The translations under genes were made by a program, and so were the position numbers. This document shows positions 49,737 to 61,914 of a stretch of DNA of 64,000 nucleotides, piece after piece (positions within the stretch are counted from its first letter, which is position 1; every line of letters begins with the position of its first letter). This stretch comes from Sipunculus nudus (lineage: Eukaryota; Annelida; Sipuncula; Golfingiida; Sipunculidae), in assembly GCA_026874595.1 (NCBI GenBank), contig CM049320.1:14013488-14077487 (forward strand), read 5' to 3'. Under the pieces are notes generated by a model. It had not been told where the DNA came from, made no database searches, and saw only the letters and a program-made list of their open reading frames with translations.

Positions 49737-51250
49737 TTAGCATTCCTTTTGCAGAAATAGCTGAAAAAATATCTTATGCTTACGATTACTAGAATAATGA
49801 TACAAATTAAGCGCAACGGTACCTAAGAAAAAGAAAACATCAAACATAAAGAACTTGTACAGAGGCATTTTTATATTAGGGGACCTGATGTGATCACTTC
49901 CAAATTGCAGAATATGATCAATCCAGAACACCAACGTGTCTTCGGGTTTTGGCAGACTCCTGAAGATCTCCGAACCCCGTTTTATATTTATCCTGTAGGA
50001 GTCATTAGTTAACAATTCCAGCAAAGTCTCCTTGATTTCTTCCACGTTTGACTCTGCCATGAATAAGTTTCCCATAACCTCGTTTTTCAATACGCATTGC
50101 ATTATGTATTTGGTCCAACATAACGGGTAATGCTATCATTGGAACATCATGGTACAGAGCTTCCATTTGGCCGTTGATTCCGCCATGTGTAATGAAGGCT
50201 CGTATCTTTTGATGTCCAAGAAGATCGTTCTGCGGAAGCCACTTAATCGTCTTGGCATTTTCAGGAACCTCCGCAGGGATATCGTTGGTAAGTTTCATTA
50301 TAAACTGCACATCTGGTATCTTACGGAACACAGCAAATAGCTTTCTTTTGGCCCAATTTGGCAGATGTTTAACCAGTGAACCAAAACTGACCAGCACCGC
50401 TTCAGTCACGTTTGAAAAGACATTTTGAAGGTCCTCAGGTGACGATTTTGCAGGTGTAACCCCAAGCCCACCAATGAACGTATAATGCGGCGCCGATATC
50501 CTGGGATAATCTAATGCATGGATTTCCCAGTTAACAAAAGCCATCTCTGCTGAGGAGTATATTTCTGAGATTGTCTTTTGTGGACGATCTGGAGGATACT
50601 TTGATACAAGATGGTTTGGTTCCATGAAAGTCATGCATTAATGTACTACAGAGTATAGAACCAAATTTTTAATTCTCGTGCTGAATGACATCTCATTGGT
50701 ACTGTCGATATGAGGATACGTTTCTACTGATGGGAGGCTAGGAACTCTATAGGACCATAGGTCCTGTAAAACCATTAGTGTCACAAACCTAATGGAATGC
50801 TAATACCGAATCACATAAAGGCTGTTTGCCGGAACCATTCCATCCATCATGGTTAAGTCAAAAACTGAATCTCTGGTGGTCCTTTGCAAGTCTTTATTTC
50901 CAAAATTTCATTACACTGCTCGGATATCCTTGTGACTATCTTTGTAACAGTTTGAAAAGTTTCTTCCAGTGGTATATCTTTTCGGAAGGACATACGCGAT
51001 AAAGCTTTCGTTATGTCTTTGTCATCACGGAAGCTTAATACACGAAAGTTAATATTTGTGATAATGGTGACATTATGACCTTTTGCTTCGAGTGCTTGAC
51101 CTGCTATAATGAAGAAGGTCGTATGTTCGACGTGGTCGTATGGAACGAGGAGTAATTTCGCTGACTGGCTCAATCCAATATGGGTCATAAATATATATAC
51201 GAACGTGATGCAAGGAATATTGCGACACCTGGGATTCATGGTCATCACAC
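49737..51250 (-). pseudogene. UGT pseudogene in duplication unit C2
   Basis: Colinear with the intact UGT at 13.6-15.2 kb over almost its whole length, but broken in several places. The N-terminal part (51,245 to about 50,853) keeps the signal peptide and the H-T-x3-I-I-A-G block with the catalytic His; about 20 residues after the KGHNVTI motif are missing. Between 50,853 and 50,634 the frame is interrupted by stops and shifts. The middle part (50,634 to about 50,060) keeps the UDP-binding signature (WLPQNDLLGH, ITHGGINGQ, LDQ). A further frameshift near 50,060 separates it from the last part (to 49,737), where the end of the membrane anchor and the basic tail are replaced by unrelated residues. 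It sits at the 3' (right) end of duplication unit C2. It cannot make a working enzyme as drawn. Confidence 0.88.
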
Positions 51251-52111
51251 CTGTAAAAGAGATACATTTATTGTTAGGGGAAAGCATCTACATAATATGT
51301 GATTTTTTTTTTAATATTCTTAGGTCTCGTCTGACGTCACTCTGGCAGATTTTCTGACGAAGTCTGGTTTGTAACCGATCATTAGAGAAAGGAGGGTCAG
51401 CAGTCGACAGTACCGGATGAGACTTGTCAAGGGTAGGCATTGACTTATCTCAGTAAGCTGAGGTAGGTCAGTTACTTTCCAGTGTCTTCAGGTGTCGGAA
51501 ACAATGGCTGATTCTGATGTTGAGGGGAGTGACACTGGTCAATAATCCGTTGAGCAAAATGAATGACTTTAGGAATGTTCTTGCATTCAAACCGCTCAAT
51601 GTTTCTCTTCCATGTATATTTGTTATAATAATATAATATAACTTTATATCAACTCTTCCTGTCCTGTCTGGGAACTTAAGGCTTGTTCGCACATTGTCAA
51701 TGCCACACAGATGTGTCCCAGTGCAGATCTGTCCAAATGCCTTCGGATGCATCCCGGTGTCAACCCCATTCCAAATTTCTTTAGCAAAATCAAATATATT
51801 TCGAAGTATCTCTGATATAATTTCAATCCCCCCCCCCCCCCCGAGTGTTACCCCGATGTTGCCCGTTAGGACATTTGATCTTGTGTCATGTCTACTCTGG
51901 GATGGAATTTGTCCGTGTTGTTTTCAAATAGTAAACTGCGTTATTCCAGTAAACTCAGACACAGTATAAAAGCGAACACGGATATAAAAAGACCAAGGAA
52001 ATATATAGCCATATAATTGATAATTGATAATTGGTGGCAAAAAAATTAAAAGAAAATAGCGTCTATCTAACGTTTGCTTAACAGTGGACTGGGTTATATG
52101 TCATCTTTCAA

Positions 52112-52113
<2 letters not shown>

Positions 52114-52176
<63 letters not shown>
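52114..52176. repeat. TA microsatellite
   Basis: Uninterrupted TA dinucleotides, about 31 units. Confidence 0.95.
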
Positions 52177-52178
<2 letters not shown>

Positions 52179-52195
52179 AAACCTACAGGCTTTTT

Positions 52196-52448
52196 TGGAG
52201 TCTTAGATTCAGGTTAGCATTCCTCAGCCACCACCTACTTTATTCACTAGTGTCGATCAATGTCAATAGGGAAGTCAGCTGAATATGTTCTCCATCCCTT
52301 TTTGGCCTTCACACCCTTTTTATAGATTCTTAGATTCAGGTAAGCAAACTCAGCCAGCACCTGCTTTAATCACTAGTGTCGACTAATGCCAATGGGGAAG
52401 TTAGCTGAATATGATCGCCACCCCTTTTTGGTCGTCACACCCTTTTTT
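52196..52448 (+). repeat. Tandem repeat of about 127 bp, two units
   Basis: TCTTAGATTCAGG starts each unit (52,200 and 52,326); both contain CACTAGTGTCGA, GGGAAGT(C/T)AGCTGAATATG and CCCTTTTTGG. The rest of 51,255-53,215 is AT-rich with a C-run at 51,827; no gene seen. Confidence 0.85.
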
Positions 52449-53229
52449 TCGGTTTAAGCTAATTATTTCGGCCTGGACTCCGCCCCTCCCCCTTCACCTT
52501 CCCCAAAACCTCTTCCCTCTAGTTTCCATCCTAGAGGTGTTCTTTACTCATTCACAGGAGTTTCAATACATATAAATTTGGCAAACACCCTGAAACAAAT
52601 TTTTACAAGCCGAGATCTCAATTTTAAAACTTTTTCTTGAGCGACTTACTTTTGGTTAATGGAGAATAACTTTCTTATTTAACATCATAATTGCATAAAT
52701 TTGACATGAAATGAATTCGAAGAACTTCAGCAGCACGGTGAAGTATAGTTTAGCCTTAAAGACGTAATTATTTGGGCTATTTTCGTACACACTAGTCCAG
52801 TATTATTCTAAAATGATTGACATTAGTACAGATATTATTTTGGCGCATGCATGATTGGATATGAACTTCCTTAAACCTTCTTTCTGAACACATAAGCATA
52901 TTTAACATTATTTTTCCGCATCATGTAAAATAAGACAGAATAGGCAATCACGGACAAGCAAATGAAATAGTTTCAGAAATACAGTGGTCACATTGTCTTT
53001 TGCTTCATAGTTTTGCAAATATCAACATATCTGCAAATTATTTTGCCTTCTACTGCTTCCTACTCAAGAAACATAGACCTCGGGGGACACATGCCCAGGC
53101 TCGAATTTTGAATGAGCCCAAGTACTTAGAAATCCAAAATGGGAGTTATACCTCTCAGCCACAGAAACCAAAAAAAAACAGTAGTCAACAATTAACAACA
53201 GTTTATTAATAACTTACAATGCAGGTTTG

Positions 53230-53530
53230 CTCATGATGTCAATAGGAAGGGTAACCTCCCTCAACATCAGGTTGGGCGTTGCACCGGTATTGTCGTTCAT
53301 GGTACTACGGTAAGCCAGTGTCAAGTATGGGAGATACTCGTCCCATTCTTGTTTTTCTCTCTCACGAAATCTGCTAGCGTTTGTTCCACTGTTCGATCAA
53401 ACCCTTCTGTCATCCCATCAGACTGTGGGTGATGGGGCGCTGTCTTCCTCTACTGAATATCCAACACACTGTACATCTCCTTAAGAGATTGCTCTCGAAG
53501 TTATTCCCCTGATCTGACAGGTGGATTTCC
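53230..53530 (-). pseudogene. Integrase core, second half
   Basis: SDQGNNFES (53,491-53,517), HHPQSDGMTEGFDR (53,393-53,434) and a WDEYLPYLTLAYRS-type block (about 53,320-53,360) in frames broken by single-base shifts: the C-terminal part of the DDE integrase core. Confidence 0.82.
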
Positions 53531-53539
53531 GTGTTAGAC

Positions 53540-54300
53540 ACGTATGACTTCACCATCCGTCATTGTCCTTGAGCTATACACGGTAACGCAGATGGGCTCA
53601 GTCAACAGCAGTGCACTCAGTGCAACCAATCTGATTATCGTGCAGCCACCACGGTGTCCAAGAAAACGAAATTGGCGACGACTAAAGCAGACACTGAGTA
53701 GGCCGCTCAATCTAACCGCCTGGACTAGGATACTGAGCAGGCTGCTCAATCTAACCAGCCAGACAATGGCATTGAGCAAGCTGGTCAAACAAACTGCCTA
53801 GACAACTGGAGTATTGGCGGTTGGCCATCTATGCCAACTTCATTCCGAAGATCTGGGCATTGCAAAGTTTAGGCGCTGAATAGTGTCGGGGCGAGAAAGA
53901 CCACTGTGGTACGAAATATCTCACGAAGGGCGTGATTTAATGTGCCGCACGTTTGACCAGAAGGTCAAGTCAGAAACGATCTATCAGTTGATAACTCCCA
54001 CTGATATCCAGAAGGCAATAGTAACATCAGACAGCGTTTCTACTGGTCGGACTGCGAGGTGATTTAGAACGTTGGTGCAAGAAGTGTAGGGACTGTATGG
54101 CACGGACGCCCAGACAGAAGAGCAACAAAGCACAGCTCAAACAAGAGGTGGCTGGCTTGTCCCTAGAAAGAATCTATCTAGACATAATGGGATCCCTGTC
54201 GAAATCTCGATCTAGAAATCCGTACATCTTGGTATTAGGTGACTCCTTCACAAGGTGGACAGTGGCCCACGGTTGCTTAAAATCAGCAGCAACGTCACGG
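53540..54300 (+). pseudogene. Inverted segment: RNase H end plus integrase first half
   Basis: Plus-strand frames read YDFTIRH (53,545) and HGNADGLS (53,579-53,602), the end of a gypsy RNase H, then a degenerate linker, the integrase zinc-binding end WCKKCRDCMARTPRQKS (about 54,071-54,122) and the start of the integrase core (LERIYLDIMG, YILVLGDSFTRWT, to about 54,265). These are the parts missing from the minus-strand copy, so the segment has been flipped in place. Confidence 0.85.
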
Positions 54301-54319
54301 AAGCATGATCCTTCCTGAT

Positions 54320-54545
54320 TAATAAAAGGTCGTCCCAACAAGTACATGCAAAAGTAAATGACGAATGTCACAACCGCCAGCAGCTCCCGTTTTGTGGTGC
54401 AGCATTTCCTCTTGGCCGTAAGCCACAACCCGCTCTTACCCATCTAGTGTCTGTGAGAGGTATTGCCGACCCCATTAGCATCCGTGTCTAAGATCAGTAG
54501 ACCTTCAGGGCGAAAGTTTGCCAACACAGGTACGTTTGGTCAGCA
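54320..54545 (-). pseudogene. RNase H domain, first half
   Basis: An LDTDANGVG motif (about 54,490), then TTKRELLAVVTF and YLLGRPF (54,340-54,400), the usual order of gypsy RNase H. Homology ends at about 54,310 and sequence of integrase in the opposite orientation follows. Confidence 0.8.
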
Positions 54546-54559
54546 TCTGTTTAACTTCT

Positions 54560-55321
54560 GGAAGGCTTACTCGCATTCATCCTCCCACTGAAACCTGATT
54601 TTTTATCTTGGTCAACGCCGTTACCGGTGCGGCGACCTGTGGATACTCTGGTATGAACCTCCGGTAGTATGAGGCAAAACCGAGGAAGCTTATCACCTCA
54701 GAAAGACATTCCGGAGTCTTCCATTCCTGCACACAATGGACCTTGGTGGGGTCGCACTGGACTCATTCACACGACACCACATGTCCGTAAAAATTGGAAG
54801 GAACAATGTACATTTCTTGCGTTTCAGCCTCAGATTAGCTAATCTCAGTAGGTTGAACACAATCACCAAGTTCGTCAGAGCCAAGTAAAAGTCTGCACCG
54901 AATAAAGCTATTAGCCGGAGAAAGGTCGCTGGTTCTTTGCTGAGCCCGAATGGCATGAATCGCCACTAGCAAGATAGAGTGTGCTAAGACACTGTCCGCC
55001 CGACAGTGTATCAATTGTTACATCCACTCGCGGAAGTTGATGTGCATCCTTACGGGTCACCTCGTTTATACGCCTATAATCCACGCAAAATCTGGTGGAT
55101 CCATCCCGTTTCGTCACCAATATTATAGGGCTAGCCAATGGACTATCACTGGACTCGATTAACCATTTACCGAGCACCTTATCGATTTCTTGGTTAACTA
55201 TCTCCTGTCGAACTAACGGAAATCTCCTCGGGTGTTGTTTCACTGGTGGGCAACCCTCAGTATCAATAGTGTCTTCTACTAGGTCAGTGAGTCCGAAGGC
55301 TCCTTCGGGTGATGTAAACAT
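54560..55321 (-). pseudogene. Ty3/gypsy reverse transcriptase domain
   Basis: Motifs in order: SDSPLASPIILVTKRDGS, RFCVDYRRIN, DAHQLPRVD, LSTLYLASG (family LDLASG), MPFGLSKEPATF. The YxDD catalytic motif is not intact: the matching position reads LALTNLVIVFN, with neighbouring residues missing. KRKKCTLF and FLGFASYYRRFIP mark the C-terminal connection. Not functional. Confidence 0.88.
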
Positions 55322-56329
55322 ATCAATAGTATTCTGCTACTAGCCGCCGAACTTGTCCCCTCCAGTCATGACTCAACTTGCCGGTTATATCTCTTACAAC
55401 ATGGGTTCCAAATGTTCAGGTATTGATTGGTCAGTTGGGGAGCCTCGCACCACTTACTCATTCGGTTCACTTCCTCCACCACTCCCATCGCGAATCAAGC
55501 GAGCAAATACTTAACCTAGGTTTATCACGTTTACTGGTATGCTCGCCTTCCTGGTGTTGACAAGAGCGGTTCCCATGAAATGTCTGGTCTCCTAAACCAA
55601 GGATATTAAAAGTTGAACCAAAGCCATCTCAGGCTGGCCCCTTCAAGTCCTGAGCCTGTCTAACAAGGCAGGTGCCCTAACCTCATGTCTAGGTGACACC
55701 TCTACAGGTTCACTTAGTCTCTACCGACGACAGCTGTCACACGTTTCTGCCCGTAGCAGATACCGCTTCTGCTCTGTATGCAAGGTCCCTATCTTTGCAT
55801 CAGTTACACGGACGACATCTCGCATAAAATCAATCAAGAATCCCTTTCAAGGAACCTAACTTTGAAATGACAAAGGTACGGTTCTATACTTGGTTGCCTT
55901 AGTGAAACTTCAAGTCAATCTCTCCCTTGATGTCCATCGATTGCCTGAAGGCAGTGCTATTACCACAACCAGAATCTCGTAGTTTATGCCTGACGGAATT
56001 CGTAAGATTCCGAAAGAAAGAGTGGTCCAGTAAGCACACGTTCGAATTACTATCTACCGAGGATTCACAGCCCTATATTGAACAAAACTCATTATCATCC
56101 ATCCGCTCTTTGAGCCGGTGGTTCTCTGTGCCCTCGTATTTAGCTTGTTCAAATCCGGGGGTTTCTTCCGTCCTGCGGGACAATACCGCGGGAAGTGGCC
56201 ATGCTGGCCACAACCGAAACACAGTTATTTTGGCTGGCTCTCTGAACTGATTTTATTCTTCAGGGGTGGATTCAATGTGTTTCCTGCTCCAGGTGCACCA
56301 CCATCGCTTTGGGCAGCTGGCCGTTAGTT

Positions 56330-57095
56330 GACTTGCTTAAGTGTTAACATTTGTATTTTAAGGAGACTGTTGTAATAATATTGGATTCATAGAAAAGGGC
56401 GTATTAGGTTGTTTTGGGCTTTAAAATAGCAAGATATTTTGGCGAATTCAAGAGTGAACATTCTTTACACATTCAAAGGAAAGAAAAACAGGATTATTCA
56501 TAACATTTTCTGCACAAAGTGCAAAATAGACACTCAAGTCCCATCGGGGGGCATTGGTCTTTTGCAGGGGTTTTCCTCGATAAGTGTCCCTAGGGATTTC
56601 GGTAAACGTAGACGACCCAAAACGCATGCCTCTGCATGAATTATTTTTTAGATTCTCGATGGCGTTCAGGCACTGCCAGATCTATTAGAGTCCTTATTTC
56701 TTCTTGCGTAGCTTGCCGAAAGAAACCGTTTGTTCATCATTTGTTCGGTTCCTGAAATTCCTGAAATAATTGAAACGAGAAAACACAGTAAAAAAGTGTA
56801 AAATATTTCTATTTTCCAACCGAATTTTGAAAAAAATAATCAAATTTATATATTTATATTAGTACGTCTTGTGGAACTCCACATTATACTGATTCACCAA
56901 AATGGCGCCCCCCCCCCCCCCCGGCCCCCGAAATGTGCCGCAGACCGCCGCTGCCAACCCCTCTCTCCACCGTTAAGCCACTGGATGCACATCATTCTGC
57001 ATACATGGTCACCAAGGTCACCATTTCACAACAGATGATTTCAATATATACATGGTCGTTCAGGTCTTTGGGCAAAATAGCCCAACACATTGAAA
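56330..57095. other. Stretch without recognised gene
   Basis: Possibly the rest of a gag region on the minus strand (an open stretch near 56,650-56,720), but no motif supports it. A C-run is at 56,908-56,922. Confidence 0.35.
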
Positions 57096-57470
57096 AGATT
57101 ATAGGGTATTTAAAAAAATATTTCATGATATTATTGACCATTTAATTATTTTGTTTATTGCAATTATTAAGTTTAGGTGAAAATATAGGAGTTTAATGAT
57201 TTTTTGTCATTCTTGGAAACCTGCTGTATGTTGAACCATCGATATCTTATCTATCACAGACTGATGATGCTATAGTTTCTGATACTCAGATAAAATGAAC
57301 CCTTAACGTGCATGATTTTGACTGTGCTTATATCTTAGTGCCGAACATTTTATCAGTTCGATGTGATACAGCTTTTCAAATCTATGATAATTGGAGTTTT
57401 AATCTGTTGTTGTATAATGAAATGATACTTTCAGAAGATATTCCTCTTTGCATCGACAGAAAAAGAAGTT
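57095..57470 (+). repeat. Dispersed duplicate block, copy 2
   Basis: Second copy of the 28,560-28,965 block. After 57,470 the two diverge: here a GC-richer stretch of about 100 bp follows, then a fragment of the CTCAGGAGTGGTTTG repeat family at 57,592. No gene recognised. Confidence 0.75.
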
Positions 57471-57777
57471 TCGTGGATATTATGTTTTCAGCCGGGCTCC
57501 CCTGCCACGGCCGCGTTCATTTTCGAAGAGCTCCTCGGAAACCTCTGGATGGATTCTTTCCTGGTCGCAATCCATACGTCTGTTCCCATACCTCAGGAGT
57601 GGTTTGGTGTATAGGCCTGAACTTTTGCACGGCCATAGCTCTTATACAACTTTATTTAATACCCAAGACGGTGATTTTAACCTTAAAATATTAAAATTAA
57701 AAGCTTAAAATATAAAAAAGGCATATAATTTTAAAACGTTACTGTTATTTGGGATATAAAGAGGCAATATCAAAGTA

Positions 57778-59015
57778 CTGTGGTTGCCTTTATATCGGCG
57801 GGGCTGAATTTTCGCGGTTTTTATATTTTTAAAGGTTTCACGGGGTTCCTTTTTCGCGCTCTGTCATTGGTCTAGTAGTATATTTTATTATAAAGAATTA
57901 TTTCATTAACCGGTGATTTCACTATTATCTAGGGCTACTATTTCTCTGTCCGGATATCGTATGTTCGAACATTCACTGACGGCTGAGCCGACGCCTGCGG
58001 GAAGCATCGACCCCGCTGGCTGTAATAAGTTCAGGGCCCAGGCTCATTTAAAACAACTCACATGTTATTAAGGTGTGTCGAGAAACCAACCTGTATACCA
58101 CAAAGCCGTATATTAAGTTTGTTTAGGGAAACTGTCTTGATAAGGGTATCGTACTCCTGTTAATTAAGTCGTAATCACCTGCTCAACTTACAAGGGACAC
58201 CTGTATGGAGCCCCCTTGTTTCAGTATCAATGGCAGGGATGTGCCCAGTTTAATTTGAGTGCCGTTTATGTTGCTAATTACCTCCATATAGGTGGATGAA
58301 GGAACCGTATTCTGATTCTTACCGTTAGAATCTGATGCAAAACATAATATTCCACTGTTTTACGGCACTTTGGCCCCAGAATGAACTGTGACCTTTCAAA
58401 TATATTCAAACTTCACGTCATCACTAGCCTATCATACATCGTTTTGAGAGTCATGATTTCATAATTAGTCCTTTATACAGTTACAAGGTGGCGCCAACCT
58501 AGCGGCTACGTTCACTACTTTAGTAGCAAATTTTATTCATTAACATGACTAAATACGGTTCAATGTGAAAGAGTACTTCTACTCAATATTCATTTTAAGT
58601 GGCAATGGATGTCATCTAACTTGGCACAAAAACACGTAATTTTTAGATATTCTGCCCAGCGGGCACTGACACTTTCTAGTCATGTGCCGTGGGACAGGAA
58701 AATTGCCAGGCGTGTCTGCCGGTGTTAGCACGCACTTCCAAAGGGTCACGGTTTTTGCATCTAAGCCAACATATTATTTTAAATGGGCCCTGTCATTCTC
58801 CCTGAATCATTTAACGTATATGCGCCAGGCTCGATGAAAATCACTACGTAGCTGAAGATAAATCTCAACTTTCGCAAACTATCGGCAGCTTCTGGAATTA
58901 ATGATCATGGTCTTGTATATATGCATTCAAAACTGCGTGGTTTCAATTTCGCGGTCAGAGAACGACCACGAATATCGCGAATTTGAAACCACCGCAAATA
59001 AGAAGACAACCACAG
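57778..59015. mobile_element. TA-flanked DNA element with CTGTGGTTG ends
   Basis: CTGTGGTTGCCTTTATAT at 57,778 is inverted as AGAAGACAACCACAG ending 59,015; both ends are flanked by TA. Subterminal TTTTCGCGGTTTTTAT and ATTCGCGATATTCGTGGT-type motifs pair across the element. 1.24 kb, no transposase: a non-autonomous element of a TA-targeting family. Confidence 0.75.
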
Positions 59016-59019
59016 TATT

Positions 59020-60870
59020 AGTTCTAATTATCAATTTGATGAGCCAAATGGATTAAAAACGTTACTTTTGTCATTCAGCGTATTTCAAGCCTTGAAATTT
59101 GCAATTTTATGCTTCTTAAAGTAATTGAATTCTAGTAAGTGATTTTTTGTTGATGTTTATGGTATACATCAGCTTCAGGGGCAGAGTAAAGTTTAGATGT
59201 TTAAGTTCCATCTAAACGACAAGCGGCAATACTTTGAGTACTCTTTAATTCGACTGAAATGAAGTTACAAAAGTAAATTTGAAGTTTTAACATGAATTTT
59301 TAAATTAAAAAGAAAATAAAAAATTCACAGAATTTTAAAGTCTTAATGGCATTTGCAAAATAAAACAAAAAAAAAAAATGCAGATGCAGGTAAAAATATA
59401 AATCTGATGAGCAAATCCTGGGATATAATTGCTTTCAACACATTTCTGCATTGCACTATTAAATTAATAGCATTTAGAAATATAACTTTGCATACATTTA
59501 CTTTGTATATAAGTTTTATATTGATTTTATATGTTTATAAAGTTTACGCCCCCAAACTTTGAAAAATAAATTTGAAAAAAAGACAACCAAATTGGGGATA
59601 CCCTTCTTTGGTTGAAACCACTGGGAGGCGAAGTAATTTTTAGTTTCACAAATCAAATATGAATATGAGCATTTGCATGCAGTTTTGTTAGTTAAACAAA
59701 GTAAAGACCAGAGTAGAGCTGCTACTCATAATTTTGAAAATAAAACATGTATTAACATAATTACTTTCGTCAGAAAGCTCATTTTTAGCTCAATCATTTA
59801 AATTTTTATTTAAAAATTGTTTGTTTATATTTGATTGAAACCTCTGATTGAAACCTCCTAGAGTTTCTATATTTATACCGACTATTCCGCGAGACTTGGA
59901 CAGAATACATTTGGTTCTATTTTCCATTCCTTTTACATTTCGGAATAAAATATAATGTTCGAAGTTTCACTTTTATTCTCAACATATAAATCTTAAAAGT
60001 CTAGAATTCTTCAGTATTCCAGCCCATATTCTGATGCGGATTGTGAACATACAAAATAAGAAACAATGAATAGGCAGCCCATTTTATGATTAATTAAAAA
60101 CCGTACACCTGTTCCAATCTTGGACAAACTCATTACCTGGTTCAGGGGTCTGGATGGCTGTAAACTTGACAGGAGAAGCAGTTATTGTTATCAGGAAATG
60201 GGGACTTTGGCTGACATGATCGGAGACTGATAAAAGAATCCAAAGACACTGAAAAAGGAAACTCGTAATAAACTTCCCTAATGGTAAAGTCTCTTGTTAT
60301 CAAATTAGTTTTGCTCTCCTTTTCAGTATAATATTGAGAAGTTGATATGGTATTGTCAGTAATGTCAAGACATTAATGTTTTTTTAATAAGTTTTTTAGC
60401 CAAGTTTGCATGGCGGTTCTAAAGTACTGGTCAGTGTGAATAGCGATTGATTGAGACAGATGCAGATGAACGAATTAAATCCCTTGTATTTTTAATTTAA
60501 TTTAATTTCAATTTGCTGGATATTTGAGAGAGAATACCTCTTTACTGATATAATATATACCTTGGAAATGTTCGCAACTACTCAACAGGGGCACCCTAGA
60601 CCAACGCTTTTTCTTAAATCGCTCACAATATATGTTATACTGAACCTATGATGATCCTTTGATGTCTTCGGATGAAAAACCGATAACTGTTAATAATATA
60701 CTGCTGATAGTACACGTTTGAACATGAGCAGGTGAAACTGTATTGCTGTTATTGTTGTGAATATTTGTACACCGCCAGTTATATTGTCCCCCCCCCCCCT
60801 AATCCTGTATTGGAAATAATTTATAGCAGATATTTAAAAGAGAGTAAAAAAAATAAGGAAACATTTTCCC
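59020..60870. other. Non-coding stretch
   Basis: AT-rich with poly-A tracts and a C-run at 60,788. No gene, RNA gene or repeat recognised. Confidence 0.5.
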
Positions 60871-60872
60871 TC

Positions 60873-61857
60873 AAGGTTATACAAGACAGATAAACCTTTT
60901 TTGGCTTATGTGGTTTGTTAATATTTCTTTGGTTTGCCAAAAAAAAGACTTTTTATTAAACCCCTTTTAATTGTAAAAGAACAAAACCCAATCATCTTTG
61001 GTATCTTTCCAGGATATCTGTAAACCTGCGACACATCAAATTGTGAGATATTTAGTGAAGCTATCGCTTTGAAACTGATCTCCTGTATACACTTATTCAT
61101 TGAATCACTGAATTTTGTATACTTTAGTGAAATTCTGAAGGATTGATTTGGTCATATATTTGCATGAATCTCGTGACTCGAATGTCTGTTTCCTTGCAAG
61201 TTATGTAAGTATGTCCAAGAAGATTTGTAAAGAAATCCCTCTATTTGCACTTTAAAACGGCTCGAAGAATATTATAAAAGGAACGGCCACGAAACTAAGT
61301 CCGAGTCAAAGTCATCGGAGCTAAAAGAAATAAAACCACTTTATATGAAAGAATCATTCACTTCTTGCCTTTCATTCAATTCATCTTTTTTCATCTTATT
61401 TATAATTTTACCGGAATTTTACTGCTTCATGGAACAGATGACATTTGGTCAATATGTCAGTTAACAGAAATAGGAACAGTTGTATACCAATAATCTATTT
61501 TATTATTTTAAAATAATAATAGGTTTTTGGGGGAGGTAACCACCTCAATTTTTTAAATGTTCTCTTATCTAATGTATTTATATCTGAAGAGTTCCTTTTC
61601 GGCTTAAGACTGCGTAACAGGGCGGTAGCACTTGCTTTCTATGAGATTATTTTTGTATCCTGGTCTCACCCAGGCCCGGTGTCTACCGCACCTGCGGGTC
61701 CTTTTTGCGTAATCAATCCCAAGCTGTGTCATAATACCGGGGGGCCCCCAAAAGACGCAGTCGACTGTGAGTGGTTTTTCTCAATATGAAAGTAAAACTT
61801 TTCCGTGCCGTATGTGTGAATACGTAATGCTTTATGCTGCCGGCTTCAAAAATGAAG

Positions 61858-61914
<57 letters not shown>

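Larger units (their letters stand above)
41490..51250. repeat. Segmental duplication unit C, copy 2
   Basis: Colinear with 28,980-38,845 and carries the more complete UGT pseudogene at its right end. It has extra sequence at about 42,430-42,660 and 43,560-44,046 (local tandem duplications) and about 44,245-44,735. The short open frame at 47,826-48,170 (114 codons) is interrupted by a stop in copy 1 and is probably not a gene. Confidence 0.88.
53220..56330 (-). mobile_element. Ty3/gypsy retrotransposon, decayed and internally inverted
   Basis: Minus-strand order from right to left: gag zinc knuckle CFGCGQHGHFPRYC (56,180-56,221, C-x2-C-x4-H-x4-C); protease remnant with a DSGCG motif (about 55,980); reverse transcriptase (55,321 to about 54,560); first part of RNase H (to about 54,320); then, after an interval in the opposite orientation, the second half of integrase (53,517-53,230). 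Many stops and frameshifts. Long terminal repeats were not recognised on either side. Confidence 0.88.

Noticed and set aside
56439-56639. Frame ending with a FGKRRR-like motif, suggestive of a neuropeptide processing site
   Set aside because: No signal peptide, a single occurrence, and it sits beside a decayed gypsy element; chance resemblance.
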